A stretch of DNA of 19,627 nucleotides from Allobrachymonas sp. (GCA_030529305.1 JAUMXD010000022.1:1-19627); one strand, 5' to 3'; counted from the stretch's first letter, positions 7,428 to 16,761 are shown. Program-made: numbers and translations. Notes: generated by a model not told the origin, from the sequence alone.

Positions 7428-7448
7428 CTCAAGGGGTGCCCCCTTGAG
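7428..7448. repeat. Perfect inverted repeat (9-bp arms)
   Basis: CTCAAGGGG (7428-7436) and CCCCTTGAG (7440-7448) form a stable GC-rich hairpin with a TGC loop. No T-run follows directly on either strand. It may still help end integrase transcription, as it lies 46 bases past the integrase stop. Confidence 0.75.
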
Positions 7449-7493
7449 AATCCCCGCAAGCGGTAAAACATGCCTCTTTTTTGCAATGCCAAC

Positions 7494-8819
7494 TCAGGTT
7501 AAAGCAACCCACTTCAGCACCCTGTCGGACACATTTTTTGTGCGTTCGAAGAGGTGATCTTCATCCAGTTTTTGGGCATAAGTTTGTACGTTCACATTGT
7601 CTAAAGAGTGACCCATGAACTGGTATCTTGCTTCGATGCTCACATCACTTTTCAGCATCTGGTCGTTGAGGAATTTCCGCAGGGAATGGAAGACCAATTT
7701 GCCCCTGTCGAGCTTGTGAATTTCCCTCACTTGGCGGATGAATTTCTTGCCCAAAGCATCACCTGATCTCTTGTACTTGAAGACTTTTTCATGAGGCAAT
7801 TTGTCCTTGATGAAGTCATCAAATCCGGCCTTTATGAGCTCGGTTGGGAAGGGAATATTTCTCAATCCGGCATCGGTTTTGCTGGCCCTGATTTGCAGGT
7901 AGTAGGTGCCTTTTTCGGTTTGCTTGATCTGCTCTTTGGTGAGTTGAACGACCTCATCGTGACGGGTTGCAGTGAGCAGGGCCAGCAAGCAGCCCCAGTA
8001 GTAATTGGGGTCACTTTGCTTCTGTTCTTTGAAGTAGTCGCTGGTGAAAATTTGCTTGATCTCATCCACCTCAAAGATGAGAAAACCTCCGGCGGCTTTT
8101 TCCTTCTTGGTCAGCAGGTTGCCGATCTTGGCGGGATTGTTCCCTATATAACTTTGCTCTTCTATCGCAAAGTTATACAGGGCTTTGAGGGTTCCTATCT
8201 TCTTGTCCAGCGTTCGGGCTTCATTGCCTTTTTCCGAGAGTTCGTTGCGAAACTCTCTCACATCTGCGGCTGTCACTTGAGTGACTAGGCAAGTTTTGCA
8301 GTTGTTTCTCTTGCAGAAAAAAGCTTCGAAGGCTTGAACGGTGCTGCGGTAGTCCTGCTGGGTTGCTAGTGCACGCTTTTTGAGTTTCAAGAAACGTGCA
8401 TTGAGTTGCGAGAGCGTTTCCCGGCTTGTTTGGGCTGGCTGGGGAAGGGGGGCTTTCGGGGAGGAGGCCGCAAGGCGGCCTTGTTCTTCCAAGGCAAGCT
8501 GGGCTCTTTTGACGACAGGGGAGGAGAGGGCTTCCATCATCGCCCGATGGTCATCGCCAGGTTTGGCCTCAAAACGCCCCTCCCTAAGATCGATTGTGAA
8601 GGTACGGATGTTTTTCAGATCAATTTCCATAGAGCCACCCTTAAGAAAAGAATGCAAATGATTCTCAACTATACAGGCTCTCAGGCGAATTTCGTGATCC
8701 TTGCCTTCCCCTAGGGCAAATGTCAGATAGCGGCGTTCCTTGAACACCTTGCGGCAGCGTTCCGGCACGTAGAAGCGGACGTAGTGTTTCGGGCCTCGGG
8801 CAAAAAGAAAAGGCTTCAT
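7494..8819 (-). CDS. Tyrosine recombinase / phage-type integrase, apparently intact
   Basis: This is a site-specific recombinase of the phage integrase family, which integrates and excises mobile elements. It is 441 residues from the ATG at 8819. The N-terminal part contains KHYVRFYVP (11-19), of the kind found in integrases with an extended N-terminus. A core-binding region (about 135-235) has a Cys cluster (Cys169, Cys174, Cys177). The catalytic domain (about 245-430) has every active-site residue: Arg286 (TATRHDE), Lys314, His378 and Arg381 (FHSLR), His404 (MGHSL) and Tyr414. The frame is open up to a TTG at 8879, 20 codons earlier; neither start has a good ribosome site. The gene is richer in A and T than its neighbours. 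It begins beside the 3' end of tRNA-Asp, the usual place for an integrase whose target is that tRNA. No other element gene adjoins it. Confidence 0.92.
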   Translation of the reverse strand: MKPFLFARGPKHYVRFYVPERCRKVFKERRYLTFALGEGKDHEIRLRACIVENHLHSFLKGGSMEIDLKNIRTFTIDLREGRFEAKPGDDHRAMMEALSSPVVKRAQLALEEQGRLAASSPKAPLPQPAQTSRETLSQLNARFLKLKKRALATQQDYRSTVQAFEAFFCKRNNCKTCLVTQVTAADVREFRNELSEKGNEARTLDKKIGTLKALYNFAIEEQSYIGNNPAKIGNLLTKKEKAAGGFLIFEVDEIKQIFTSDYFKEQKQSDPNYYWGCLLALLTATRHDEVVQLTKEQIKQTEKGTYYLQIRASKTDAGLRNIPFPTELIKAGFDDFIKDKLPHEKVFKYKRSGDALGKKFIRQVREIHKLDRGKLVFHSLRKFLNDQMLKSDVSIEARYQFMGHSLDNVNVQTYAQKLDEDHLFERTKNVSDRVLKWVALT

Positions 8820-8821
8820 TG

Positions 8822-8841
8822 GTACATGTTTTAGTACATGT
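8822..8841 (-). promoter_or_regulatory. Tandem repeat upstream of the integrase start, possible operator
   Basis: GTACATGT occurs twice in the same orientation (8822-8829 and 8834-8841 on plus), 12 bases apart, directly before the ATG at 8819. The repeat unit contains the palindrome ACATGT. It could bind a regulator or the recombinase itself. If the integrase starts at the TTG upstream, the repeat instead encodes two His-Val pairs. Confidence 0.35.
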
Positions 8842-8892
8842 CCTTTGAAGCCTTTTTCTAGAAAGCCATTGAAAATCAATGACTTAGATAAG

Positions 8893-8910
8893 GTGGCGGA
8901 GTGGACGGGG
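8893..8910 (-). repeat. tRNA-Asp 3'-end core, matching the copy at 1280-1297
   Basis: On the minus strand this reads CCCCGTCCACTCCGCCAC, identical over 18 bases to 1280-1297 but in the opposite orientation on the chromosome. It forms the end of the functional tRNA-Asp. The integrase lies on its downstream side, so this is the probable attachment site used by the integrase. Confidence 0.7.
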
Positions 8911-8970
8911 CTCGAACCCGCGACCCCCGGCGTGACAGGCCGGTATTCTAACCAACTGAACTACCACTCC
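8894..8970 (-). tRNA. tRNA-Asp (anticodon GUC)
   Basis: This 77-base cloverleaf includes an encoded CCA. The acceptor stem is GGAGTGG/CCACTCC; the D-arm begins TAGTTCAGTTGG; the anticodon loop CTGTCAC carries GTC (complement of 8934-8936); and the T-loop is TTCGAGC. It is the last gene of an Ala-Glu-Asp cluster. It is not followed by a terminator: the integrase region begins within about 75 bases. Confidence 0.97.
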
Positions 8971-9017
8971 GCGTTGGTAGCTGTTTTGTGCTCTTGCGAG
9001 CCAAGTACAGCCAAACT

Positions 9018-9093
9018 TGGCGACCCTACGGGGATTCGAACCCCGGTACTCACCGTGAAAGGGTGATGTCCTAGGCCTCTAGACGATAGGGTC
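9018..9093 (-). tRNA. tRNA-Glu (anticodon UUC)
   Basis: This 76-base tRNA with encoded CCA begins GACCCTATCGTCTAGAGGCC. The anticodon loop CTTTCAC carries TTC, and the T-arm is GGGGTTCGAATCCCC. It is the middle gene of the cluster. The gene for its own synthetase (gltX) lies immediately upstream of the cluster. Confidence 0.97.
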
Positions 9094-9125
9094 AAAACCT
9101 GAGGAACTTGTCCGTTTCGAAACCT

Positions 9126-9201
<76 letters not shown>

Positions 9202-9251
9202 TTAAGCTGCAATCATCTGTTTGATTGCCACCTCGTGGTGTCGAAGCTCGC

Positions 9252-9281
9252 ATTGTATAACAGTTTTCAGGAATTTTGCAA
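9252..9281 (-). promoter_or_regulatory. Putative promoter of the tRNA Ala-Glu-Asp cluster
   Basis: On the minus strand, TTGCAA (9276-9281) and TACAAT (9252-9257) are spaced 18 bases apart. A GC-rich discriminator (GCGAGC) follows, as expected for a stringently controlled stable-RNA promoter. It lies about 45 bases before tRNA-Ala, and its -35 box overlaps the last codons of gltX, so gltX readthrough may add to tRNA transcription. Confidence 0.6.
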
Positions 9282-10655
9282 TCGCTGCAAAATTTTTTCT
9301 TTGGGCTGCAACGCAAGCACTGCATCAAGTGATGGCGTTTGCGGCGTACCCATGACGAGCACGCGAACAGGCATGGCCAGCTGCGGCATTTTAAGGCCGT
9401 GAGCGGCCAGTGTTTCTTTGAGCGCAGCAGCGATGGAAGCCTTGTCCCATGCAGGCAAGGCAGCCAGCTTGGCGGCCAGCTCGTGCAGAGCGGGGCGGAT
9501 GGTCTCGGTGACGTGGGTGGTCAAGTCTTCGGCACTGGCTGGTACGTCGCTATAAAAAGCAGAGGCATGTTGGGCCAAAGCTACAGTGGTGTCGCAACGG
9601 TCTTTGTATAGGCCGCAGATGGCGGGCAAGCGCTCGTCGGGCGTGAGGCCGCGCTGTTGCAGCTGCGGTGCGACAAGGGCGGCAAGCGTGGCGTCGTCTG
9701 TCGTTTTCATGTGCTGGGCGTTGACCCAGCGCAGCTTGGCCTCGTCGAACTGAGCGGCGCTGCGGCCGAGATGATCCAGATCGAACCACTGCAGGAATTG
9801 TTCGCGCGAAAAGATTTCGTCGTCGCCGTGGCTCCAGCCCAAACGCGCAAGGTAGTTGATCATGGCGTCGGGCAAAAAGCCCTCGTCGCGGTATTGCGTC
9901 ACGGCCTTGGCGCCGTTGCGCTTGCTCATCTTTTCGCCCTGTTCGTTGAGCACGGTGGGCAGGTGGGCATACACGGGCGGCTCTTTGCCCAGCGCGCGGA
10001 AGATGTTGATCTGGCGTGGGGTGTTGTTGACGTGATCGTCACCGCGGATGACGTGGGTGATAGCCATGTCGATGTCGTCTACCACCACGCAGAAGTTGTA
10101 GGTAGGGGTGCCATCCGGGCGGGCGATGACCAAATCATCCAGCTCGTCGTTGCTGATTTCGATGCGGCCCTTGACCTTGTCGTCCCACGCGACCACGCCG
10201 CCCAGCGGATTCTTGAAGCGCAGCACGGGCCGCACGCCTTCGGGCACGGGGGGCAGTTGCTTGCCGGGCTCGGGCCGCCAGGTGCCGTCGTAGCGGGGCT
10301 TTTGCTTGGCAGCCATTTGGCGTTCGCGCAACGCGTCGAGTTCTTCCACGCTCATGTAGCAGGGATAGACATGGCCAGCGGCTTGCAGCTCGGCCAGCAC
10401 CTGCTTGTAGCGACCCATGCGCTGCATTTGGTAGAAGGGGCCTTCGTCGGGCGTCATGCCCAGCCACTGCATGCCTTCCAGGATGACATCGACGGCGGCC
10501 TGGGTGGAGCGCTCCTGATCGGTGTCTTCAATGCGCAGGATGAAGTCGCCGTCATTGGCCTTGGCAAAGGCCCAGGGGTAGAGGGCGGAGCGGATGTTGC
10601 CCAGGTGAATGAAGCCGGTGGGCGAGGGGGCGAAACGGGTGCGGACTTTGGTCAT
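9267..10655 (-). CDS. gltX: Glutamyl-tRNA synthetase
   Basis: It charges tRNA-Glu with glutamate in the cytoplasm; in organisms without GlnRS it may also charge tRNA-Gln. The protein has 462 residues, the usual length. [14 protein letters not shown] (7-20) contains the class I HIGH-type motif (HLGN, 17-20), and EKMSKRNG (241-248) is the KMSKS loop. The anticodon-binding C-terminal region is complete, ending in [10 protein letters not shown]. Full length with the anticodon domain excludes the short paralogue GluQ. The ATG at 10655 gives the usual [14 protein letters not shown] start; the frame extends four codons further to a TTG. It lies 66 bases downstream of metZ in the same direction and just upstream of the tRNA cluster containing its substrate. 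Confidence 0.97.
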   Translation of the reverse strand: MTKVRTRFAPSPTGFIHLGNIRSALYPWAFAKANDGDFILRIEDTDQERSTQAAVDVILEGMQWLGMTPDEGPFYQMQRMGRYKQVLAELQAAGHVYPCYMSVEELDALRERQMAAKQKPRYDGTWRPEPGKQLPPVPEGVRPVLRFKNPLGGVVAWDDKVKGRIEISNDELDDLVIARPDGTPTYNFCVVVDDIDMAITHVIRGDDHVNNTPRQINIFRALGKEPPVYAHLPTVLNEQGEKMSKRNGAKAVTQYRDEGFLPDAMINYLARLGWSHGDDEIFSREQFLQWFDLDHLGRSAAQFDEAKLRWVNAQHMKTTDDATLAALVAPQLQQRGLTPDERLPAICGLYKDRCDTTVALAQHASAFYSDVPASAEDLTTHVTETIRPALHELAAKLAALPAWDKASIAAALKETLAAHGLKMPQLAMPVRVLVMGTPQTPSLDAVLALQPKEKILQRLQNS

Positions 10656-10721
10656 GAGAAAAAGCAAACAGGTTGGCGAACGGGAAAGTTTGATGCTTGA
10701 GCGTGCGTCGTGCCAGGCACT

Positions 10722-11948
10722 TTAAGGCAGGGTGGACAGGCCATGCGCCAGATCGGCCTTGAGGTCTTCGATGTGTTCCAGTCCCACGGCGATGCGGATC
10801 AGGTTTTGGGTGATGCCAGCGGCCTGACGCTGCTCCTCACTCAAGCGGCCGTGCGAGGTGCTGGCCGGGTGCGTGATGGTGGTTTTCACGTCGCCCAGGT
10901 TGGATGTGATGCTGCACAGTTGGGTCTGGTCGATGACGTGGAAGGCGCGCACGCGCGCCTGCTGGGCATTGGGCGAGCGCACGGTAAACGACAGCACCGC
11001 GCCGCCCATGCCGTTCATCTGGCGCATGGCCAGATCGTGTTGGGGGTGCGAGGCCAGGCCGGGGTAGAACACGCGCTCTACCTGGGGTTGTTGTTCCAGC
11101 CAGCGGGCCAGCTCCAGTGCTTGTGCGCATTGCGCTTTAACGCGCAGGTGCAGCGTTTCCAGCCCCTTGAGAACGACCCAGGCGTTAAAGGGCGAAAGCA
11201 CCATGCCCGCCGCACGCAGCACGGGGTTGAACACTTGGTCGATCAACTGGCGGCTGGCGCACAGCGCACCGGCCATGACGCGGCCTTGCCCATCCAGAAA
11301 CTTGGTGCCTGAATGGATCACGATATCAGCCCTCAACTGCAGCGGGCGTTGCAGCACGGGCGTGGCAAAGCAGTTGTCTACCGCCAACAGCGCGCCTGCG
11401 CCGTGGGCCATGTCGGCCAGTGCGGCGATATCGCACAAATCGGTGAGCGGGTTGGTGGGTGTTTCGGTAAACAGCAGGCGGGTGTTGGGGCGCAGGGCGG
11501 CGCGCCAGGCGGCCAGATCGGTTTGTGGCACAAAGCTCGTTTCCACGCCGAAGCGGGCAAAGTCGGTGCCCAGCAGGCGGATGGTGGAGCCGAACATGGA
11601 GCGCGAGCAGATCACGTGGTCGCCGCTTTTGAGCAGGCCCAGCCCCAGCAGCAGGATGGCCGACATGCCGCTGGCCGTGGCCGCAGCGGCCTCGGCTCCT
11701 TCAAGCGCGGCCAGGCGCTGCTCGAAGCTGGCCACGGTGGGGTTGGCGGTGCGGGTGTAGGTGTAGCCATCGGCCGGGAAGGCAAAGTTGTGCGCAGACG
11801 TTTCGCTATCGGGCTGCACGAAGCTGCTGGTGAGGTAGAGCGCCTCGGTGTGCTCGTTGTACTGGCTGCGCGGCAGGGCTTGGCGAATGGCCAGCGTTTC
11901 TGGGTGCCAGTCGTTGCGTGTGGCAGGTTGTTGGGAAGAGTCAGACAT
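10722..11948 (-). CDS. metZ: O-succinylhomoserine sulfhydrylase
   Basis: This PLP enzyme makes homocysteine directly from O-succinylhomoserine and sulfide in methionine synthesis. The protein has 408 residues, typical of the Cys/Met-metabolism family. Visible features are YTYTRTANPT (62-71), the SGMSAI segment (93-98), and SGTKFLDGQG (213-222) with Lys216 as the PLP lysine. The start of the protein and its place next to purF match MetZ of Pseudomonas and Burkholderiales, which decides for MetZ over MetB, MetC or MetY; the acyl specificity is inferred from this. It lies 265 bases downstream of purF, so it may have its own promoter, although I could not find a clear one. Confidence 0.9.
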   Translation of the reverse strand: MSDSSQQPATRNDWHPETLAIRQALPRSQYNEHTEALYLTSSFVQPDSETSAHNFAFPADGYTYTRTANPTVASFEQRLAALEGAEAAAATASGMSAILLLGLGLLKSGDHVICSRSMFGSTIRLLGTDFARFGVETSFVPQTDLAAWRAALRPNTRLLFTETPTNPLTDLCDIAALADMAHGAGALLAVDNCFATPVLQRPLQLRADIVIHSGTKFLDGQGRVMAGALCASRQLIDQVFNPVLRAAGMVLSPFNAWVVLKGLETLHLRVKAQCAQALELARWLEQQPQVERVFYPGLASHPQHDLAMRQMNGMGGAVLSFTVRSPNAQQARVRAFHVIDQTQLCSITSNLGDVKTTITHPASTSHGRLSEEQRQAAGITQNLIRIAVGLEHIEDLKADLAHGLSTLP

Positions 11949-12191
11949 GTTCTAGACGATGCGGGGACGAGTGGGGCAGGGCTTGCGCTTGTTGTAGCAG
12001 TGGTGGGCGATGGATGGCGCTTGCTTGTGGCAAAGGCAAGGATGACCGGGTACGCACTACCATGAAAAGGCGCTGCGCATGGTTTGCGACAAACGCCCAA
12101 GAGTCCATCAGATTGCTAAGTTTGCAGAAAAGCGCTCACATTCAATTCAAGCGCCCTTGAAAAGACTGCGAGCAAATTTTGGAAGGCTTGG

Positions 12192-12208
12192 GCGTGCATG
12201 CCGCACGC
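12192..12208 (-). terminator. Possible weak terminator hairpin after purF
   Basis: GCGTGC and GCACGC form a six-pair GC stem with a five-base loop, five bases after the purF stop. The following bases on the minus strand are not a T-run, so it may only pause or protect the transcript end. The 265-base gap to metZ (11949-12213) otherwise holds nothing I can name; I looked for a methionine-type riboswitch there and did not recognise one. Confidence 0.3.
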
Positions 12209-12213
12209 ACCAT

Positions 12214-13680
<1,467 letters not shown>

Positions 13681-13699
13681 GCTGGTCGGCCCTTTTTGT

Positions 13700-14296
13700 T
13701 CAGAGAAATAGAAGTGAATCAGCGGCTGATGGCTTGCCGGGGTGGCTGCTTGAATGGCTGCGCAAGCCGGGCGGCAGGCCCTGCTGCCACTTGGGCGGCA
13801 TCAGGGGCGAGATGAGGCGCAGCGAGTGATGCAGCCAAGGCGCGCACCAGGAGGTGCGCCACCAGCTTTGCTGGTGCAGTGGCGTCAGCCAGATCAGAAC
13901 TGTAACAGCCCATAACAAAATGAGGGCGCGCAACAGGCCAAAGCCCATGCCCAGCGCTCTGTCAAACGGGCGCAAGCCGGTTTTTTGAAGGCCGGCTCGT
14001 ACGGCCGAGGCACACAGGCCCAGCAACAGCAAGGCGCAGACGAACAGCAGCACAAAGCTCAGCAGGTGGCGCGCCTGGGCGCTGTCTTTTTCTGCCAGCC
14101 ACTGCCAGGGCCAGAGGGCGTCCAGCAGCACGCTGCCCCACTGCGCGGCAAAAAAAGCGCCGGCCCAGGCCAGCAGGGCCAGCACCTCAAAAGCCAGGCC
14201 GCGCCAGGCGCCGATCAGGCCGGAAAGCAGCACAAGGCCCAGGCAGACCCAATCGAACAGGCCGATGCCTGCAGCCCCGTCGATACCCGCAGTCAT
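13700..14296 (-). CDS. cvpA: CvpA family inner-membrane protein
   Basis: CvpA is an inner-membrane protein needed for colicin V production in E. coli and linked to envelope stress tolerance; its molecular activity is not settled. The protein has 198 residues, a little longer than the E. coli protein (162). LFDWVCLGLVLLSGLIGAWRG (about 13-33) is the family's opening. Four membrane segments are visible, at about 12-30, 34-56, 78-98 and 112-136, followed by a 60-residue soluble tail rich in Ser, Pro and His. The gene lies between the SPOR-domain gene and purF, with gaps of 24 and 19 bases, so all three are probably co-transcribed. Confidence 0.92.
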   Translation of the reverse strand: MTAGIDGAAGIGLFDWVCLGLVLLSGLIGAWRGLAFEVLALLAWAGAFFAAQWGSVLLDALWPWQWLAEKDSAQARHLLSFVLLFVCALLLLGLCASAVRAGLQKTGLRPFDRALGMGFGLLRALILLWAVTVLIWLTPLHQQSWWRTSWCAPWLHHSLRLISPLMPPKWQQGLPPGLRSHSSSHPGKPSAADSLLFL

Positions 14297-14320
14297 GCTG
14301 CTTGCCTTGAGTGGGTGTGA

Positions 14321-15178
14321 TCAGAGTTGATACAGGGAAACGGGCAGGCCCAGCGCGCGCACCTTGTTGGCGACTTGCTCCATCTGCTTGCGCGAAGTGA
14401 AGGGGCCCAGGCGCACGCGGGTGACCTTTTTGCCGTTGATGGTGACCTGCTGCGTGTAGTTGTTCAGGCCCGCCTGGCTCAGGCGCTTGCGCACGTTGGC
14501 GACCTTGTCGGCCTCGACGTAAGCGCCAATCTGCACCACGAAACGGCCCTTTTCGGGGAAGTTGTATTGCACGGGCGGTGTGGCCTGCTCGGGCTTGGGG
14601 GGCGGCGTTGTTGTGGCTGCAGGCGTGGGTTTGGCCGGCGTGGGCTTGGCGCGCTCTTGCTGCTTCTGCTTCTCTTGTTTTTCTTGCCGCTCTTGTTTCT
14701 GGCGCTGGGCGATCAGCTCGTCGATATTGGCGGGCTTGCGGGTAGCAGGCTCTTTGGCGCGTGCCGCTTCGGTTTTTGCCTTGGCTTGGGGCTTGGCCGT
14801 ACGCTCGGGTTCAGCGGGGGGTTCAGCCTGATCGGGCTTGCGTTTGGCCGCTACGGTTTCTGTTTGGGTATCTGTTTCTTCGGCTGTGGCGCGCGCCGTG
14901 GGCACAGGGGCCAGGGGCAGGGTGGCAGTGGCTGGGGGCACTGGCGTGTTGTCTGTTTGCCCTTCAATGGCGATGGGCACATTGGGCGAAACCGTGGGCG
15001 GCTTCACGTCAAACACCCAGGGCAAAACCAGCACAGCGATCACGACCAGCACGCTGGCGCCAATCAGGCGGTGGCGTGCGCGGCGGTGCAGGGGATCGGC
15101 ATAAGCCGCAGCAGATTCCGGCGCAGGTGCAGCGGACGAAGGGTCGGATTTGGAGGAGCGTTTTTTGAACAAGGCCAT
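14321..15178 (-). CDS. SPOR-domain protein (DedD-like), single-pass inner membrane
   Basis: SPOR domains bind denuded septal peptidoglycan, and DedD-type proteins assist cell division. The 285-residue protein has a short cytoplasmic start with KKRSSK, one membrane helix (about 39-57), then a long periplasmic linker. The linker is low complexity: Pro/Ala-rich at first, then a run of Arg, Lys, Glu and Gln (about 150-180), then Pro/Thr repeats. The SPOR domain is at 210-285, with RFVVQIGAY and VRLGPFTSRKQME. The ATG at 15178 gives the expected MALFKKRSSK start; the frame is open 48 codons further up without sense. It is in the standard place between folC and cvpA, as dedD is in E. coli. Confidence 0.9.
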   Translation of the reverse strand: MALFKKRSSKSDPSSAAPAPESAAAYADPLHRRARHRLIGASVLVVIAVLVLPWVFDVKPPTVSPNVPIAIEGQTDNTPVPPATATLPLAPVPTARATAEETDTQTETVAAKRKPDQAEPPAEPERTAKPQAKAKTEAARAKEPATRKPANIDELIAQRQKQERQEKQEKQKQQERAKPTPAKPTPAATTTPPPKPEQATPPVQYNFPEKGRFVVQIGAYVEADKVANVRKRLSQAGLNNYTQQVTINGKKVTRVRLGPFTSRKQMEQVANKVRALGLPVSLYQL

Positions 15179-15263
15179 GCCGGGTCGGGGGCTGAGGTGT
15201 CGGAACGTGCTGAGGCGATGCGTAACCGAAGCGGCAGCGCAACGCAAGGGCAGGGCGGCTGGT

Positions 15264-16637
15264 TCAGGCGCTGGGCTTGGCGGCAAGGTGCGGCGTGGCC
15301 AAACGCGGCAATCCGTCTTCAAGCACCGCTCCTACGGTATGAAAAGAGCCAAACACGGCGATTCTATCAGCGGGGTCTGCGGCGGCCAAGGCCGCTTGCA
15401 GCGCCTGCGTGGGGCTGGCAAAGGTCTGGCTGGTGGCGGGGGTGAGCTTGGGCGCTGCATCTGCCACAGCGGCTTGCCACATCGCTTGCAGCTGGCTGGC
15501 GCTGGCCGCGCGCGGGGTAGGCAGGTCGGTGAAGTACCAATGGTCGATCAGCGGGTGCAGTCGCTTGAGCATGGCGGGCAAATCCTTGTCGGCCATGGCG
15601 CCCAACACGGCGTGCGTGGCGGGGTAAAAGCCCATGGCGTCCAGATTGGCCACAAAGGCCGCTACCGAGTGCGGGTTGTGCGCCACATCCAGAATCAGCG
15701 TGGGCTGGCCTGGCACGATTTGAAAACGCCCGCTCAGCTCGGCGCGCGCCAAGCCTAAGCGCACATCTTGCGCGGCCACCGGCAAGCGGTGGTGCATGGT
15801 GGCCACGGCGGCCACGGCGCCTGCGGCATTGATGAGCTGGTTGGCCCCGCGCAAGCCCGGCCAGGCCAGACCGCTGTAGCGGCGCCCACGGCCCGACCAG
15901 CCCCATTGCTGCTGGTCGCCTTGCAGGGCAAAGTCGCGCCCGTGCAGCCACAGGTCGGCGCCAATGGCGTTGGCGTGTGCGGCCAGGGTGGCGGGGGGCT
16001 GCGGGTCGCCCACAATGGCCGGTTTGCCCGCGCGCATGATGCCGGCTTTTTCCGCGCCGATGGCTTCGCGTGTATCGCCCAGAAATTCGGTGTGGTCGAT
16101 GTCGATGCTGGTGATGATGGCGCAGTCGGTATCGATGAGGTTCACGGCGTCCAGCCGCCCGCCCAGGCCCACTTCCAGAATCACGGCGTCCAGCTGGGCG
16201 CTGGCCAGGCAGTCGAGCACGGCCAGGGTGGTGAATTCGAAATAGCTCAGCGGCGTGTTGCCGCGGGCTTGCTCCACAGCGGCGAAGTGCGGGGCCAAAA
16301 TGGCATCGGCCACGGGCTGGTTGTTGATCTTGCAGCGTTCGTTGAAATGCACCAAGTGCGGCGAGGTGAACAGCCCGGTGCGGTAACCCGCGTGGCGCAA
16401 AATGCTCTCGAGCATGGCGCAGGTGGAGCCTTTGCCATTGGTGCCCGCCACGGTAAACACCGGGCAGGCAAAGCGCACGCCAGCGCCCTTGTGCATGCGG
16501 TTGGCCACGCTGCGCAGGCGATCCAATCCCAGCTCGATGCCCTGTATGCCTTTGGGGTGCAGTTGCTCGCAATACGCGAGCCATTGCGTCAATGATTGTT
16601 CGGATGGGGCGGGCGAAGAAGGGGCGTGTGGCAGCAT
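15264..16637 (-). CDS. folC: Bifunctional folylpolyglutamate synthase / dihydrofolate synthase
   Basis: It adds glutamate to dihydropteroate and to folates, using ATP, in the cytoplasm. The protein has 457 residues from the chosen ATG (E. coli 422). It contains GTNGKGS (65-71), the ATP-binding P-loop of the Mur-ligase family, TSPHLVHFNER (91-101), EVGLGGRLDAVN, the IDHTEFLG segment and LDVAHNPHS in the C-terminal domain. The ATG at 16637 sits at the normal distance before SEQSLTQWLAYCEQLHP; an upstream extension of 52 codons has no family character. It is the first gene of the folC-SPOR-cvpA-purF-metZ row. It diverges from the yffB-like gene with 137 bases between them, so its promoter must lie there or within the upstream gene. 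Confidence 0.96.
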   Translation of the reverse strand: MLPHAPSSPAPSEQSLTQWLAYCEQLHPKGIQGIELGLDRLRSVANRMHKGAGVRFACPVFTVAGTNGKGSTCAMLESILRHAGYRTGLFTSPHLVHFNERCKINNQPVADAILAPHFAAVEQARGNTPLSYFEFTTLAVLDCLASAQLDAVILEVGLGGRLDAVNLIDTDCAIITSIDIDHTEFLGDTREAIGAEKAGIMRAGKPAIVGDPQPPATLAAHANAIGADLWLHGRDFALQGDQQQWGWSGRGRRYSGLAWPGLRGANQLINAAGAVAAVATMHHRLPVAAQDVRLGLARAELSGRFQIVPGQPTLILDVAHNPHSVAAFVANLDAMGFYPATHAVLGAMADKDLPAMLKRLHPLIDHWYFTDLPTPRAASASQLQAMWQAAVADAAPKLTPATSQTFASPTQALQAALAAADPADRIAVFGSFHTVGAVLEDGLPRLATPHLAAKPSA

Positions 16638-16761
16638 GCGCCGTATTGTGCATGAGGGTGAGCTGCGCGCTGGCGTGGTGCTGATGGGCAATGAATCCCA
16701 CGATGACTTGGGCGCTTGGGGCAGACGGGCGGGCGCCTGATGGGTGATGCGGCAAAGCGCG

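Larger units (their letters stand above)
7247..7493. other. Hairpin-dense spacer between rlmJ and the integrase
   Basis: No gene is seen. The spacer holds a chain of inverted repeats: TACTTC/GAAGTA (7342-7362), TGATGG/CCATCA (7366-7391), GGCCAT/ATGGCC (7384-7403), CGTCTAGC/GCTAGACG with a two-base loop (7403-7420) and CTCAAGGGG/CCCCTTGAG with a three-base loop (7428-7448). Five pairings in about 110 bases is far more than elsewhere in the window. It lies at the distal edge of the integrase gene, where the remainder of an element would be expected. Confidence 0.6.

Noticed and set aside
9657..10700. Long open frame on the plus strand opposite gltX; similar ones lie opposite pgi (3681-4757), purF (12835-13815) and the SPOR gene (14327-15445).
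   Set aside because: These are antisense shadows of well-identified genes in high-GC DNA; their translations are rich in Gly, His, Val and Ala without family motifs.
11949..12213. A methionine-responsive riboswitch before metZ.
   Set aside because: I could not find the conserved core of the SAM riboswitch classes I know; only short hairpins are present, including GTTTG/CAAAC near 12079-12092.
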